From the NCBI GenBank assembly GCA_023421735.1, contig JAEZSP010000094.1, positions 1-64,000 of the forward strand: a DNA stretch of 64,000 nucleotides, given 5' to 3'. Under the pieces are notes generated by a model. The model was not told where the DNA came from. It was given only the letters and a program-made list of their open reading frames with translations, and searched no databases. The first letter of the stretch is position 1, and each line of letters opens with the position of its first letter. A program made the translations under genes and the position numbers. The stretch comes from Bacillota bacterium (lineage in GTDB: Bacteria > Bacillota_A > Clostridia > Christensenellales > Aristaeellaceae). Shown here in pieces: positions 43,109-51,838 of this stretch.

Positions 43109-44125
43109 ATGGGCAGAGAACGATTTCGCGCGATCCTGACACGGCGCAATGAAGGCGCGCCCGGTCTTTGGATCGGCGACCCGAAAGGCGAAATGCTGGA
43201 AAAGCTGCTCGCCTATTACGGCGTGCCGGACCGGCTCGCGTTGGCAACGACGCTGGAAGAAGACATGTGCTTTTTGCCCGCCGATCCATACGCGCGCCCG
43301 ACAAGCGGCGCGACTTTTCGCGTCGAACCGACCTACGCACTCGCGGACTGCGAAACCGCGGCAGAGATCGAGGCATGGGCGGACTGGCCCGGCACGTGCG
43401 AGATCGACTTTGACGCCTACGAAGCGGCCATCGATGCGGCGCGCGCAAGGGGACTGGCGGTTGCGGGCGGCATGTGGTGCTGCTTTTTTCACAATGTGGC
43501 CTCGCTCTTTGGCATGGAGGATTATTTGATCCGGATGCATACCGCGCCGGACGCGGTTCATGCGGCGACGCGACGCGTCGTCGACTGGCTGCTCGGTGCA
43601 AACGCGCAGATCTTTGCGCGATTGGGTCACAAACTCGATGCGTTTTTCATGGGCAACGACTTCGGCACGCAGCAGGGCATGCTCATCAGTCCGGGTGCGT
43701 GGCGGACATTCGTTGCGCCGCATTACCGGGCGCTTCTTTCCCAGGCGCGGGATGCGCATCTTTTCACCATGGTGCATTCATGCGGCGCGATTGCGGAAAT
43801 CATCCCTGATATGATCGATCTGGGCGTCGACGCGCTCCACCCCCTGCAAGCTCTTGCAAAAGGGATGGATGCGGGCGCGCTTGGCGCTTATCGGGATCGG
43901 ATCGCGCTGATCGGCGGCATCGACGCGCAGAGGCTTTTGCCGCGTGGGACGCCGGAGATGGTTATGCAGGAGGTATTTCGCGTGCGGGAAGTCCTCGGAT
44001 GCGACTGGATCGCGTCGCCGAGTCACGAGGGGTATCAGGCGGATGTTTCCCCTGAAAATATAAACGCGCTGGTCGATGCCGTCAAACGAATGCGGCAAGC
44101 CGGCGCAAATGGAGGATTTGCATGA
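43109..44125 (+). CDS. Uroporphyrinogen-decarboxylase-fold protein
   Basis: This protein of 338 residues has the URO-D/methyltransferase fold shared by HemE, MtaA and CmuA. Visible segments are GGMWCCFFHNVASLFGMEDYL, FFMGNDFGTQQGMLISP and MVHSCGAIAEIIPDMID. The latter resembles the HSCG zinc region of corrinoid-dependent methyltransferases, so methyl transfer or demethylation of a methylated sugar or aromatic is conceivable. True haem biosynthesis is unlikely because no hem genes are near. GAGGG lies before ATG 43109 and the stop overlaps the next start. Such proteins recur in sugar operons of gut Clostridia, with no proven role that I know of. Confidence 0.8.
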   Translation: MGRERFRAILTRRNEGAPGLWIGDPKGEMLEKLLAYYGVPDRLALATTLEEDMCFLPADPYARPTSGATFRVEPTYALADCETAAEIEAWADWPGTCEIDFDAYEAAIDAARARGLAVAGGMWCCFFHNVASLFGMEDYLIRMHTAPDAVHAATRRVVDWLLGANAQIFARLGHKLDAFFMGNDFGTQQGMLISPGAWRTFVAPHYRALLSQARDAHLFTMVHSCGAIAEIIPDMIDLGVDALHPLQALAKGMDAGALGAYRDRIALIGGIDAQRLLPRGTPEMVMQEVFRVREVLGCDWIASPSHEGYQADVSPENINALVDAVKRMRQAGANGGFA

Positions 44126-44691
44126 AGACAATTAAGGACAAACAGCTGCTCGTTGGCGCGGACTTTGCGGGTTATCCGCTCAAGGAAGCCGTGTGCGCGC
44201 ATCTGCGCAAAAAGGGCTGGACGATCACGGACGTGGGGGTGACCGATCCCGCCGTCGAGGACACCGAGAACATGTTTCACCGGGTTGGTCTGCGCGTCGG
44301 CGCGCTGATTTCCGAGGGCGCATTTGAACGCGCGCTCATCTTCTGCGGCACCGGCATGGGCATCCACATCGGGGCGAGCAAGTGTCCGCGCGTCCATGCG
44401 GGCGTGGTCGAATCCGTGCCCTCGGCGCTGCGCGCCATCACCGGAAACGGCGTCAATGTGCTGGCCATGGGCGCGTTTTACGTCGCGCCGCAGATGGGCT
44501 GTGACATCGCCGACGCCTATCTGGGCGCGAATCTAGGCACGGGTTACGAGTGGTGGCACAATTTCTATGAGTTCCACAAACTCGCCATCGATGAGCTCGA
44601 CGCCTTCGACTATGAAACCTACAAAAAAAACGGCTTCAAGCTCGAACATCTGGGGGACTACGATTTGACGCTCGAGACGAAGCCGGAGTAG
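44122..44691 (+). CDS. RpiB/LacAB-family sugar-phosphate isomerase
   Basis: This protein of 189 residues is of the ribose-5-phosphate isomerase B/galactose-6-phosphate isomerase family. VGADFAGYPLKEAV near the start, the catalytic-site strand LIFCGTGMGIHIGASK (Cys of the family) and NGVNVLAMGAF are typical. It has an extra C-terminal 40 residues compared with RpiB (about 150). It should interconvert an aldose and ketose phosphate or a free sugar. It ends the rhamnosidase operon, overlapping the URO-D-like gene by 4 nt, and a strong terminator follows. Confidence 0.85.
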   Translation: MKTIKDKQLLVGADFAGYPLKEAVCAHLRKKGWTITDVGVTDPAVEDTENMFHRVGLRVGALISEGAFERALIFCGTGMGIHIGASKCPRVHAGVVESVPSALRAITGNGVNVLAMGAFYVAPQMGCDIADAYLGANLGTGYEWWHNFYEFHKLAIDELDAFDYETYKKNGFKLEHLGDYDLTLETKPE

Positions 44692-44696
44692 GCGCA

Positions 44697-44732
44697 CGGG
44701 GCAGAGAGCCGGCTCTCTGCCCCGTTTTTTTC
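44697..44732 (+). terminator. Terminator of the rhamnosidase operon
   Basis: A perfect 28-bp palindrome (arms 44697-44710 and 44711-44724) is followed by seven or more T residues. It can also serve the convergent nitroreductase gene only weakly, since the A-run on the other side is lacking. Confidence 0.9.
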
Positions 44733-44733
44733 G

Positions 44734-45459
44734 TTATGTGAAATCTTCCAGCCACGCCACCACGGAGCGGTTCATCTCCCGTGTGAAGTCGGAATTATAC
44801 TTGCGCGCACAGAACGCGCGGCACCACGCCTCGTACGACTGCCCTGTGACGTTCTTTTGGAGCATGTTGCGCAGTTCAGCGCCGTCCATTTCCCGATAGG
44901 CGTTTTCGTGGACGATGTGCTTTAAATCGCAGCGCGGGGGCTTCGTGCGCTCCAACTGCTGCGGCGTCGGATATCCGAACACCACCATCGTGGCGGGGAA
45001 CACGTAGCGGGGCAGGTGCAGCATCTCCCGATGTTCCTCGCGCCGTTCCATGATATCCCCGATATAGCACGAGCCCACGCCATGGCCCCATGCGGCGGTG
45101 ACGGCGTTTTGCGCCGCGATCACCGCGTCCTGCACGGCGAGCAGGAGATCACCCTTGCCGGGCATCCGCGGCGTACATCCGCAATCCAGGTATGCGTCAT
45201 ACCACTTTTTTGCGTCCGCCAGAAAGACGAGCACCATGGGCGCCTTGGCGATGAAGGGCTGATGGTCGCAGCTGACGGCGAGCCTGTCCTTCAGCGCCTG
45301 ATCGGTGATGTCGAGGATGGTATAAAGCTGTTGGTTGCCTGCCGTGGGCGCTTCCATGGCGGCGCACAGAATGTCGCGCTTCACGCTTGCCGGAATTTCT
45401 TTTTCCAAAAATGCGCGCACGGATTTTCGGGTATTCAGATTTTCAATGATCGGATTCAT
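44734..45459 (-). CDS. Nitroreductase-family flavoprotein
   Basis: This FMN-dependent NAD(P)H oxidoreductase has 241 residues. Family features are the N-terminal NTRKSVRAF, APTAGNQQ and the AAWGHGVGSCYIGD segment near residue 125, followed by VFGYPT. The C-terminal extension with several aromatic and basic residues is common in the NfrA/FrxA-like branch. The natural substrate is unknown; quinones, nitroaromatics and flavins are typical. Its start overlaps the end of the upstream membrane protein gene by 17 nt, so the two are co-transcribed. Confidence 0.87.
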   Translation of the reverse strand: MNPIIENLNTRKSVRAFLEKEIPASVKRDILCAAMEAPTAGNQQLYTILDITDQALKDRLAVSCDHQPFIAKAPMVLVFLADAKKWYDAYLDCGCTPRMPGKGDLLLAVQDAVIAAQNAVTAAWGHGVGSCYIGDIMERREEHREMLHLPRYVFPATMVVFGYPTPQQLERTKPPRCDLKHIVHENAYREMDGAELRNMLQKNVTGQSYEAWCRAFCARKYNSDFTREMNRSVVAWLEDFT

Positions 45460-46507
45460 CGGTGTTTCCTCCCGTCAATGATTGATCCTTTTTGTATTTC
45501 CGCGCGATCGTGAGATGCGCGACCGCGGTCATGACTGCGGAGAGAATGAGCTGTGTATAAAAGCTCAAACCGCGCGACACGATCATGACCGGCAGCGTCA
45601 GCGCACCGCTCAAGGGCACGAATATCGTCAAAAACAGCTTTTCGGAAACGCCCATGCCACCGGGCAGCGGGAGCATATCGACCGCGACCGCAATCATTCC
45701 CTGCATGAGGATCACCGTCATAAAATCCGCGCCGTGAAACCCGAACGAACGCAGCGTGAGATAGGTCACGTTAAACAGCAAGAACCGCTGCGCGAGCGTG
45801 ACCAGAAGCACGTTCCACACGACGATTTTATGTGTGCGGAAATAGCCGGCCACATCCGCATACTGTTCCATCGCGCCGTCGATCCTCCGCGCAAATCGTT
45901 CGGGACGGCGGATGAGGCGGCACTTGCCGAACCATGACAGGATGCCCAGTACCATGCCGCGCGCCATCGTGGGATGAAAAATGAGCAGCAGTATAAACGC
46001 GACGACCAGTATGTTCATCGCCAATCCCAGCCAGCACAGACCGATAATCGGCGCAAGATACGAAAAAATGCGCGCCGGGCGAAAAATCAAAACCGCAAAG
46101 CCGATCGCCACAAGCACCGCCTTGTACGTGATCGTAATAATCAAAAGAACCAGCGTCGCGACGGGCGTGGGGATATGATCCCTGTGCATATAGTAGATCT
46201 GCGCAGGTTGACCGCCCGTTGATGAGGGCGTGATACAGCTGAAAAAAAAGCCTACAAACGCATAGAGCAGGCAATGCAAAGCACGCGCTCTCTGCCCGAT
46301 CGTGCGAAGCATATAGCCGATGTTGACCGCCTCGCCGACTGTAAAGAGCAGCACGCACGCCGCAGCCAGAAACCAATAACGCACATCCGCGTCCGCGATG
46401 TACGCGATGATTTCGTTGAGATTCTGCCCCCGAAACACGAGCCAGAGAGTCGCGGAAAAAACCAATATTAAAAAAACAGCGTTGACGATGCCCCGTCTTT
46501 TTCCCAT
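45443..46507 (-). CDS. LPG synthase/flippase-like membrane protein (UPF0104)
   Basis: This polytopic membrane protein of 354 residues is like the N-terminal flippase half of MprF (PF03706 type). About eight hydrophobic helices are present, with the family segments FFFSCITPSSTGGQPAQ and MLPLPGGMGVSE. It probably moves a lipid or lipid-linked compound across the membrane; the lysyl-transferase domain of full MprF is missing. A promoter lies at 46583-46555. Translation is coupled to the nitroreductase gene downstream. Confidence 0.85.
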   Translation of the reverse strand: MGKRRGIVNAVFLILVFSATLWLVFRGQNLNEIIAYIADADVRYWFLAAACVLLFTVGEAVNIGYMLRTIGQRARALHCLLYAFVGFFFSCITPSSTGGQPAQIYYMHRDHIPTPVATLVLLIITITYKAVLVAIGFAVLIFRPARIFSYLAPIIGLCWLGLAMNILVVAFILLLIFHPTMARGMVLGILSWFGKCRLIRRPERFARRIDGAMEQYADVAGYFRTHKIVVWNVLLVTLAQRFLLFNVTYLTLRSFGFHGADFMTVILMQGMIAVAVDMLPLPGGMGVSEKLFLTIFVPLSGALTLPVMIVSRGLSFYTQLILSAVMTAVAHLTIARKYKKDQSLTGGNTDESDH

Positions 46508-46554
46508 TCTCGTACCGCCTGCATAGAATCCGATTTCGATGTCATCACAGATTA

Positions 46555-46583
46555 ACTATAGCACGCATCGCCGGTTTTGTAAA
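46555..46583 (-). promoter_or_regulatory. Promoter of the UPF0104/nitroreductase unit
   Basis: Read on the minus strand, TTTACA (46583-46578), a 17-bp spacer and TATAGT (46560-46555). It sits directly beyond the terminator of the preceding minus-strand operon. Confidence 0.65.
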
Positions 46584-46619
46584 ACAAAAAAGCGTCCCGA
46601 AGACACATCTCCGGGACGC
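46581..46619 (-). terminator. Terminator of the Gfo/epimerase operon
   Basis: GCGTCCCG (46592-46599) and CGGGACGC (46612-46619) pair perfectly. On the minus strand the stem is followed by TTTTTTGTTTT. Confidence 0.88.
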
Positions 46620-46635
46620 CATGTGGGCATGCGCG

Positions 46636-47469
46636 TTACAGCTTCAAGACGTTCTTGATGTAAGCGCGGGAAATCTCCGCCGCATTGTAGTTGCAGATCT
46701 CGGGGTTGTCCAACTCGACGCACAGGACGCCATCGTAGCCCTTCTTTTTGAGCGCATTGACGAAGCCCTTGAAATTCACGGTTCCCAGTCCGAGTGCGCG
46801 GAACGCGCCCATCTTGCCGCGCTGTTCCTCAATCTCGTGCGCGGGATCGACGTCCTTGAGGTGGATATAGCCGATGCGATCCCCGTATGTCTCTGCGAGC
46901 TCGACGATGTCGATGCCGGCGAGCGTGGAATGCGCGGTGTCAAAGCAGAAGGAGACGTATGCGGGATCGGTGTTCTCCGCGAAATAATCGATCTGCTCGC
47001 GGTCAAAGACGAGCGTGCCATAATGCGGATGGAAGCACAGGGTGATTCCCTTCTTCTTGGCGTACTTGCCGATCCGGTTCGAAAGATCGGCCATCTTACC
47101 GACGCCTTCCTTGTCGAGCGGGCGCTCCTTCGCGCCTTCGCGGAAACCCGCGTGCTGGCAGTTAAATGACGTGCCGCCGATTGCTGCGAGGAAGTCGATC
47201 TGCTTGATGGATCTCTCGTAATCTTCTTCGAGATTGTCGCCGCGGAAATGACCGTATACATTGACAAGGGGCAGTTTATATTTGTCGCAAATATCCTTGC
47301 AAACCTGCGGGTCCGGGAAAAAGTCCGCGATGAACGCGAAGTTCTCCGCACAGTCATAACCGAGGTAAGCGATTTCCTTTGTGGCCTGCTCAAACGCGCG
47401 CACGCCCTGCTCGGGGGTGGCATTGGGGCCAAGAAGCATCCATGTCCAGCCGGTATATGCGATTTTCAT
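46636..47469 (-). CDS. Sugar phosphate isomerase/epimerase, TIM barrel
   Basis: This 277-residue protein is of the xylose-isomerase-like TIM-barrel group (IolE/IolH and tagatose epimerase-like). Metal-binding residues are likely in FNCQHAGF, CFHPHYGT, CFDTAHS, YIHLKDVD and the final CVELDN. It probably epimerises or isomerises a ketose or inosose. The two Gfo/Idh/MocA genes immediately upstream point to an oxidation-isomerisation pathway for a sugar or inositol-like compound. AAGGAGTAAAC precedes the start. Confidence 0.87.
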   Translation of the reverse strand: MKIAYTGWTWMLLGPNATPEQGVRAFEQATKEIAYLGYDCAENFAFIADFFPDPQVCKDICDKYKLPLVNVYGHFRGDNLEEDYERSIKQIDFLAAIGGTSFNCQHAGFREGAKERPLDKEGVGKMADLSNRIGKYAKKKGITLCFHPHYGTLVFDREQIDYFAENTDPAYVSFCFDTAHSTLAGIDIVELAETYGDRIGYIHLKDVDPAHEIEEQRGKMGAFRALGLGTVNFKGFVNALKKKGYDGVLCVELDNPEICNYNAAEISRAYIKNVLKL

Positions 47470-47488
47470 ATTGTTTACTCCTTATGCA

Positions 47489-48682
47489 TTAGTCCAGGAT
47501 ACCGTGCATCGGGTTATTCTTCATGGGCATTGCGCGCTCGTACTTGGTCTTGAGCGGCAGATACCTGCCCTCTTTGGAGGACTTCTCAAAGCCCGTGAGG
47601 ATCTCAAGCACGTGGTGCTGTTGCTGGTAATTCGCGCGGAATTCGCGCTTGGTCTCGATGGCCTTGCACATATCGCAAAGTCCCAGCGCGCGACTGTTTT
47701 CCTTGTAATCGAACATGAGGGGCATTTCCTTGAACCCGAGGAAGGGATCCTTCGCCCGCTCGAGGAAGCCGGGATCGCCGAACTTCATGCGTTCCTGATC
47801 CTCGGGGCGGAACAGCCGGATCGGTCCGCCGAAGGTATTCGGATCGGGAACGAGCAACGTGCCCTTTGTGCCGTAGATTTCAAAGCGCGCCTGATTAAAC
47901 GGCGAATAGTACACGTCAAACGTGGTGAAGATGGTGCCGATGGCGCCCGATGAAAACTGGAGCGTTCCCGTGAGATAGGTATCGACATCCACGTCGACCA
48001 CTTCGCCGTAGTGCGGCTGCGAGGTAATCAGCCGCTGATCGAACGACTTTTTGGTCTTGCCGATGATGCCGTCCACCTGACCCAGAAGGTTGACCAGCGC
48101 CGTTATATAGTAGGGGCCCATGTCCATCATGGGGCCGCCGCCGCGCTTATAATAGAAGTCGGGGTCGGGATGCCATGTCTCGTGGCCGTGGCAAATCATG
48201 AAACACGCGGCGCCGATGGGCTCGCCGATCATGCCATCATCAATGAGCTTCCGGCAGGTCTGGATGCCCGCGCCCATGAAGGTATCCGGCGCGCCGCCCA
48301 TGAAAAGGCCCGTCTTTTGGGCGAGCTCAACCAGCTCGTCGCCCTCTTCCATGTCGGCCGCGAGCGGCTTTTCGGAAAAGACGTGCTTGCCGTGCAGGAG
48401 CGCCTGCTTGGTAACTTCGTAGTGCTCATACGGGCGCGTGATATTCAGGACGACGTCGACCTCCGGATCATTGAAGGCCTCGTACATATCCTTATAAATC
48501 TTGGGCGTCACGCACTTGAAGCCCTTTTCCTGCTGATCCTTCACGAACTGAACGCCCTTTTCGGCGCGCTCGGGAATGAGATCGCAGACGCCGATGAGGC
48601 TCACTTCCTTGAAGGTTTCGGTCAGATTTTTGAGGTAAATGCCGCTGATGGCGCCCACGCCGATCATTGCGATTTTAACCAT
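47489..48682 (-). CDS. Gfo/Idh/MocA-family oxidoreductase 1
   Basis: This NAD(P)-dependent sugar or inositol dehydrogenase has 397 residues. The Rossmann start IAMIGVGAISGIYLKNL is followed by the family motif SEKPLA at about residue 98 and a C-terminal alpha/beta domain with MDMGPYYITALVNLLG. The start was set at 48682, where AGGAGG is correctly spaced; an upstream ATG at 48718 lacks one. It lies 19 nt before the epimerase and 23 nt after the second dehydrogenase. Confidence 0.9.
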   Translation of the reverse strand: MVKIAMIGVGAISGIYLKNLTETFKEVSLIGVCDLIPERAEKGVQFVKDQQEKGFKCVTPKIYKDMYEAFNDPEVDVVLNITRPYEHYEVTKQALLHGKHVFSEKPLAADMEEGDELVELAQKTGLFMGGAPDTFMGAGIQTCRKLIDDGMIGEPIGAACFMICHGHETWHPDPDFYYKRGGGPMMDMGPYYITALVNLLGQVDGIIGKTKKSFDQRLITSQPHYGEVVDVDVDTYLTGTLQFSSGAIGTIFTTFDVYYSPFNQARFEIYGTKGTLLVPDPNTFGGPIRLFRPEDQERMKFGDPGFLERAKDPFLGFKEMPLMFDYKENSRALGLCDMCKAIETKREFRANYQQQHHVLEILTGFEKSSKEGRYLPLKTKYERAMPMKNNPMHGILD

Positions 48683-48705
48683 TTGATTTCCTCCTACAAC
48701 TTCTC

Positions 48706-49788
48706 TCAGATTCGACATTTCAACCCATGGCGCACGCGGACGGATTCAAAAATTGCGTCCACGATCTTCATCACGCGCAGGGATTGTTCCTGTTTCACGA
48801 TCTGTGTTTCTTCTCCATCGAGTACCTTCACGATGTTTTTGTAGTAGTCCGACCAGTCGGTTTCAACGGCAGGGAGCGGCAGTTCCTGCGTGGTATGTGC
48901 CGGGCGCGGCGCCATGGTGCGAGTGGGGCCAGCCTCGGTGTACACGATGTCGTCCGCCCATTCCATCTTTGCGTCGGTGTTGAGCTTCACGATCTTGCCG
49001 TTGCAGGCCCAATCGTCGATCTGCATGGTGCCATCGACGCAGGAGACGTGCCAGCGCGGCTGGGTGATGAAGCAGTTGGTCGCCATTTCGAGCATGAACG
49101 ACACGCCGTTGTCGATCTGAAAAAAAAGCTTGATGTTATCATCGATGTCGATGGGTTCACCCTCGGTTGCATCCTTTGTAAAGATGGAGTGAAGGTGCGC
49201 GTCGACTGCGATTATTTTGTTCTCCGGGAACAGCATAACCATCTGGTCGATGAGGTGCACCGCCCAGTCATACACCATGCCGCCGCCGTTCTTTTTGTAG
49301 CCGCGCCAACCGTGCATGGCGCCGCGCGACCCCTGCACGCGGCTCTCGATGGAATAGGGCTTTCCGATCACGCCGGATTTGAGCACTTCCTGCACGATCC
49401 TGTAATCCCTGTCCCACCTGCGGTTTTGGTGAACGGTAAAGAGCTTTTTCGTTTCCTTTGAGACCTGAATGATCTCCTTGAGCTCCTCGGCGTCCATGGT
49501 CACGGGTTTTTCACAGATGACGTTTTTCCCGGCCCTGAGGCAGGCAATCGAGAGCGCCTTGTGGAAATTGTTGGGCGTTGCGATGGTCACGAGCTCGATC
49601 TCAGGATCATTGAGGAGCGCGTCGAGCGAATCGTATGCGGTGAGCCCCAGCAATTCTGCCTTTTCACGTGCCTCCGCGCGGATGTCCCATACGCCCTTTG
49701 TCCGAATCTCCGGGATCTTTGCCTTTACGTTTTCGTAGTGCCATCCACCCATGCCGCCAAACCCGATGATTGCATGAATATGTGTCAA
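48706..49788 (-). CDS. Gfo/Idh/MocA-family oxidoreductase 2
   Basis: This second sugar dehydrogenase has about 360 residues and HAIIGFGGMGGWH as the nucleotide-binding loop, CEKPVTM near residue 95 and VYDWAVHLIDQM in the catalytic domain. It differs clearly from its neighbour, so the two probably catalyse different steps. The start is uncertain: TTG 49788 is spaced correctly from the GGGGGG stretch and gives the usual short N-terminus, while ATG 49794 lies directly after that stretch. Confidence 0.88.
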   Translation of the reverse strand: MTHIHAIIGFGGMGGWHYENVKAKIPEIRTKGVWDIRAEAREKAELLGLTAYDSLDALLNDPEIELVTIATPNNFHKALSIACLRAGKNVICEKPVTMDAEELKEIIQVSKETKKLFTVHQNRRWDRDYRIVQEVLKSGVIGKPYSIESRVQGSRGAMHGWRGYKKNGGGMVYDWAVHLIDQMVMLFPENKIIAVDAHLHSIFTKDATEGEPIDIDDNIKLFFQIDNGVSFMLEMATNCFITQPRWHVSCVDGTMQIDDWACNGKIVKLNTDAKMEWADDIVYTEAGPTRTMAPRPAHTTQELPLPAVETDWSDYYKNIVKVLDGEETQIVKQEQSLRVMKIVDAIFESVRVRHGLKCRI

Positions 49789-49830
49789 AAACATCCCCCC
49801 ATCCGTATTGCACCGGTTCCCCAACCGGCG

Positions 49831-50178
49831 TTAGTCGATCTTTATGATAAGCCAAAAGGCTCCATAAGCCATGACAAGGATCATCGTTACGACCAGAAAC
49901 GACATCGGGAACCAGACGTTCTTTTTGAGCATCGCACGTTCAAAGAGGTGTTGTCCGCCGATGATCGAGCCGAACAGCAGGATCGAAACCGCGATGAATG
50001 ACACCTGCTGAATCCACGCCTTCGCGAGCCAATAGACATCTGTCGAGAATCCTACAACGATGCGCATCATCTGCGCAAACTCCCACGCCGCAAAAAACGC
50101 GACGACCCCATCGAGAAGCGAATAGACGTGCGAAAGCGCCTTGCGTCCAAGCTCCGTGCGACGTTCAATAGGGGTCAT
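49831..50178 (-). CDS. Small membrane protein, unknown
   Basis: This protein of 115 residues has three hydrophobic helices and no recognised domain. Its start at 50178 follows GGAGG and overlaps the end of the gene upstream by 14 nt. The conserved link with that gene and with sugar dehydrogenases suggests a membrane accessory role, but nothing specific can be said. Confidence 0.65.
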   Translation of the reverse strand: MTPIERRTELGRKALSHVYSLLDGVVAFFAAWEFAQMMRIVVGFSTDVYWLAKAWIQQVSFIAVSILLFGSIIGGQHLFERAMLKKNVWFPMSFLVVTMILVMAYGAFWLIIKID

Positions 50179-50560
50179 GCAAGTATTCCCTCCTCTCCCA
50201 CTCCGCTTGAATGGATGTGAGATCTTCAATGGCGGCCTTGCGCGCCGACTCACTATCAAACACAGGGGCGCCCTTGGCGAACGCGATCACGCGCTTCATG
50301 CGTTTTAAATAGCGTGCATTCGCGCGGATTCTGGCACGCTCGAGTCGCGCTTCGTCCGCCCCGTCCTTGCGCATCCGTTCGATGGCGCGGACACGTTTTT
50401 CGCACCAACGTGTGGGAACCATCCGCGTGTCGAGTATATACCCCATGTCTTCCGTATCGTTATGAAGAAACCGCTCGATACACCATTGAGAGTAAAAGTA
50501 CGCGCCAACGCAGATCAGTCCAAGCAGAAGGACGCCGACGATGAGTTCGATTCCGATCAT
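50165..50560 (-). CDS. Single-pass membrane protein with helical cytoplasmic part
   Basis: This protein of 131 residues has one N-terminal membrane helix (IELIVGVLLLGLICVGAYFY) followed by a charged, helical region rich in Arg, Glu and Ala (ARLERARIRANARYLKRMKR) that may be a coiled coil. No family is recognised. GGGAGA precedes the ATG. It is translationally coupled to the small membrane protein downstream. Confidence 0.65.
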   Translation of the reverse strand: MIGIELIVGVLLLGLICVGAYFYSQWCIERFLHNDTEDMGYILDTRMVPTRWCEKRVRAIERMRKDGADEARLERARIRANARYLKRMKRVIAFAKGAPVFDSESARKAAIEDLTSIQAEWERREYLHDPY

Positions 50561-50792
50561 TTCAATCTCCCATGTGAAAATCGGGATGGCCTACGCTTCA
50601 AATCCCCGGAGATTTGGAGGGCCGAAGCCCTCCAATGACAATCCGATCGATCGGCCATGCCGACCTATATGGATACCGCCAGGGAACCGCAATTCCGCAC
50701 GCCTTGCGGCGATTGCATCGATGCGATCAGGACCAATGACCCGAAGTTCGGTATTCCGTTGCCGCCCGCGCCACACGCCGCGGATCGCTCCC
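50561..50792 (-). other. Structured leader between oppF-like gene and membrane-protein pair
   Basis: This stretch has no credible gene. A hairpin GGAGGGC-CGAA-GCCCTCC lies at 50617-50634, next to an imperfect palindrome AAATCCCCGGAGATTT (50603-50618). If the promoter at 50822-50793 is used, the transcript has a leader of about 225 nt. I do not recognise a known riboswitch. Confidence 0.4.
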
Positions 50793-50822
50793 ATTATACG
50801 CGCAAGACCCCCGAAAGATCAA
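50793..50822 (-). promoter_or_regulatory. Possible internal promoter at end of transporter operon
   Basis: On the minus strand TTGATC (50822-50817), an 18-bp spacer and TATAAT (50798-50793). The -10 box overlaps the stop codon of the ATPase gene. It could drive the membrane-protein, dehydrogenase and epimerase genes separately from the transporter. Confidence 0.5.
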
Positions 50823-51813
50823 GCTTGTCCGCCAGATGGCAGGCGACAAAATGACCGGGTTCAAGTTCACGGTATTCCGGCCGCTCTGTCTTGCACCGAT
50901 CGCAGGTGTACCGGCAGCGCGGATGGAAATAGCAGCCGCTCGGCGGATTCGCCGGGTTCGGCGTCTCGCCCTCCAGAAGGATCTTTTGCCGCTTGATGCG
51001 CGGATCGGCGATGGGCTTTGCGGACAAAAGGGCCTCCGTGTAGGGGTGCAGCGGTTTTCTAAAAATCTCGTCGCTCGTCGCAAGTTCAACCATCTTTCCG
51101 ACATACATCACGCCCACGCGGTCGGAGATATGCTGGATGACCGAAAGGTCGTGCGAGATGAACATATACGAGAGGTTCATTTGCGCCTGGAGCTTTTGCA
51201 GAAGGTTGATGACCTGCGCCTGTACCGACACGTCGAGCGCGGAGACCGCCTCGTCGCACACGATGAACCGGGGCGTCGTCGCGAGCGCACGGGCAATGCC
51301 GACGCGCTGGCGCTGACCGCCGGAAAATGCGTGCGGGTACCGCTCCAGATGGCGGGGATTGAGGCCGACCAGGTTCAAAAGCTCCTTGACGCGTTCGGTG
51401 ATTTCCGATTTGGACATATTTTCATTGTACTTAAGCGGCTCACCGACGATGTCTTTGATGATCATGCGCGGATTGAGCGACGCATAGGGATCCTGAAAGA
51501 TCATCTGCATATCGCGCCTTACGATGCGAAGCTGCCTGGTATTGAGTTTAAATACGTCGAGCGTTTTCCCATGGCGGTCGACGAAGTTGCATACGCCGGC
51601 CGTCGGCTGAATCGCCCGCAGAAGCGTGCGGCCAAGCGTCGTCTTCCCGCAACCGGACTCGCCCACAATGCCGATCGTCTCGCCCTCGCGCACATACACG
51701 TCCACGTCATCCACGGCGTACACGTCGCCAACGTGCCGCTTCATGAACGAGGAGGTGATCGGAAAATATTTCTTGACGCCCTTTGCATCAAGGATCACAC
51801 GTTTTTCTTCCAT
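50794..51813 (-). CDS. Oligopeptide/oligosaccharide ABC ATPase, OppF-like
   Basis: This ATPase of 339 residues is of the Opp/Dpp type. It has Walker A GESGCGKTT, Q-loop MIFQDPYASLNPR, signature FSGGQRQR, Walker B FIVCDEA and the C-terminal oligopeptide-transport extension with four cysteines (CYFHPRCRYTCDRC). It pairs with the OppD-like ATPase encoded 25 nt upstream. The cysteine-rich tail in Opp/Dpp ATPases can bind an iron-sulfur cluster in some members. Confidence 0.92.
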   Translation of the reverse strand: MEEKRVILDAKGVKKYFPITSSFMKRHVGDVYAVDDVDVYVREGETIGIVGESGCGKTTLGRTLLRAIQPTAGVCNFVDRHGKTLDVFKLNTRQLRIVRRDMQMIFQDPYASLNPRMIIKDIVGEPLKYNENMSKSEITERVKELLNLVGLNPRHLERYPHAFSGGQRQRVGIARALATTPRFIVCDEAVSALDVSVQAQVINLLQKLQAQMNLSYMFISHDLSVIQHISDRVGVMYVGKMVELATSDEIFRKPLHPYTEALLSAKPIADPRIKRQKILLEGETPNPANPPSGCYFHPRCRYTCDRCKTERPEYRELEPGHFVACHLADKLDLSGVLRV

Positions 51814-51838
51814 GTTTTCCCGTCCTTTCCTCCTTACG

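Noticed and set aside
41680..43149. Long minus-strand open frame of 489 codons opposite the binding-protein gene
   Set aside because: It is a GC-driven mirror of the real gene, with Val/Arg/His-rich composition and no binding site.
50591..50794. Small minus-strand open frame after the OppF-like gene
   Set aside because: The frame has no binding site and low-quality composition; the region fits an RNA leader better.
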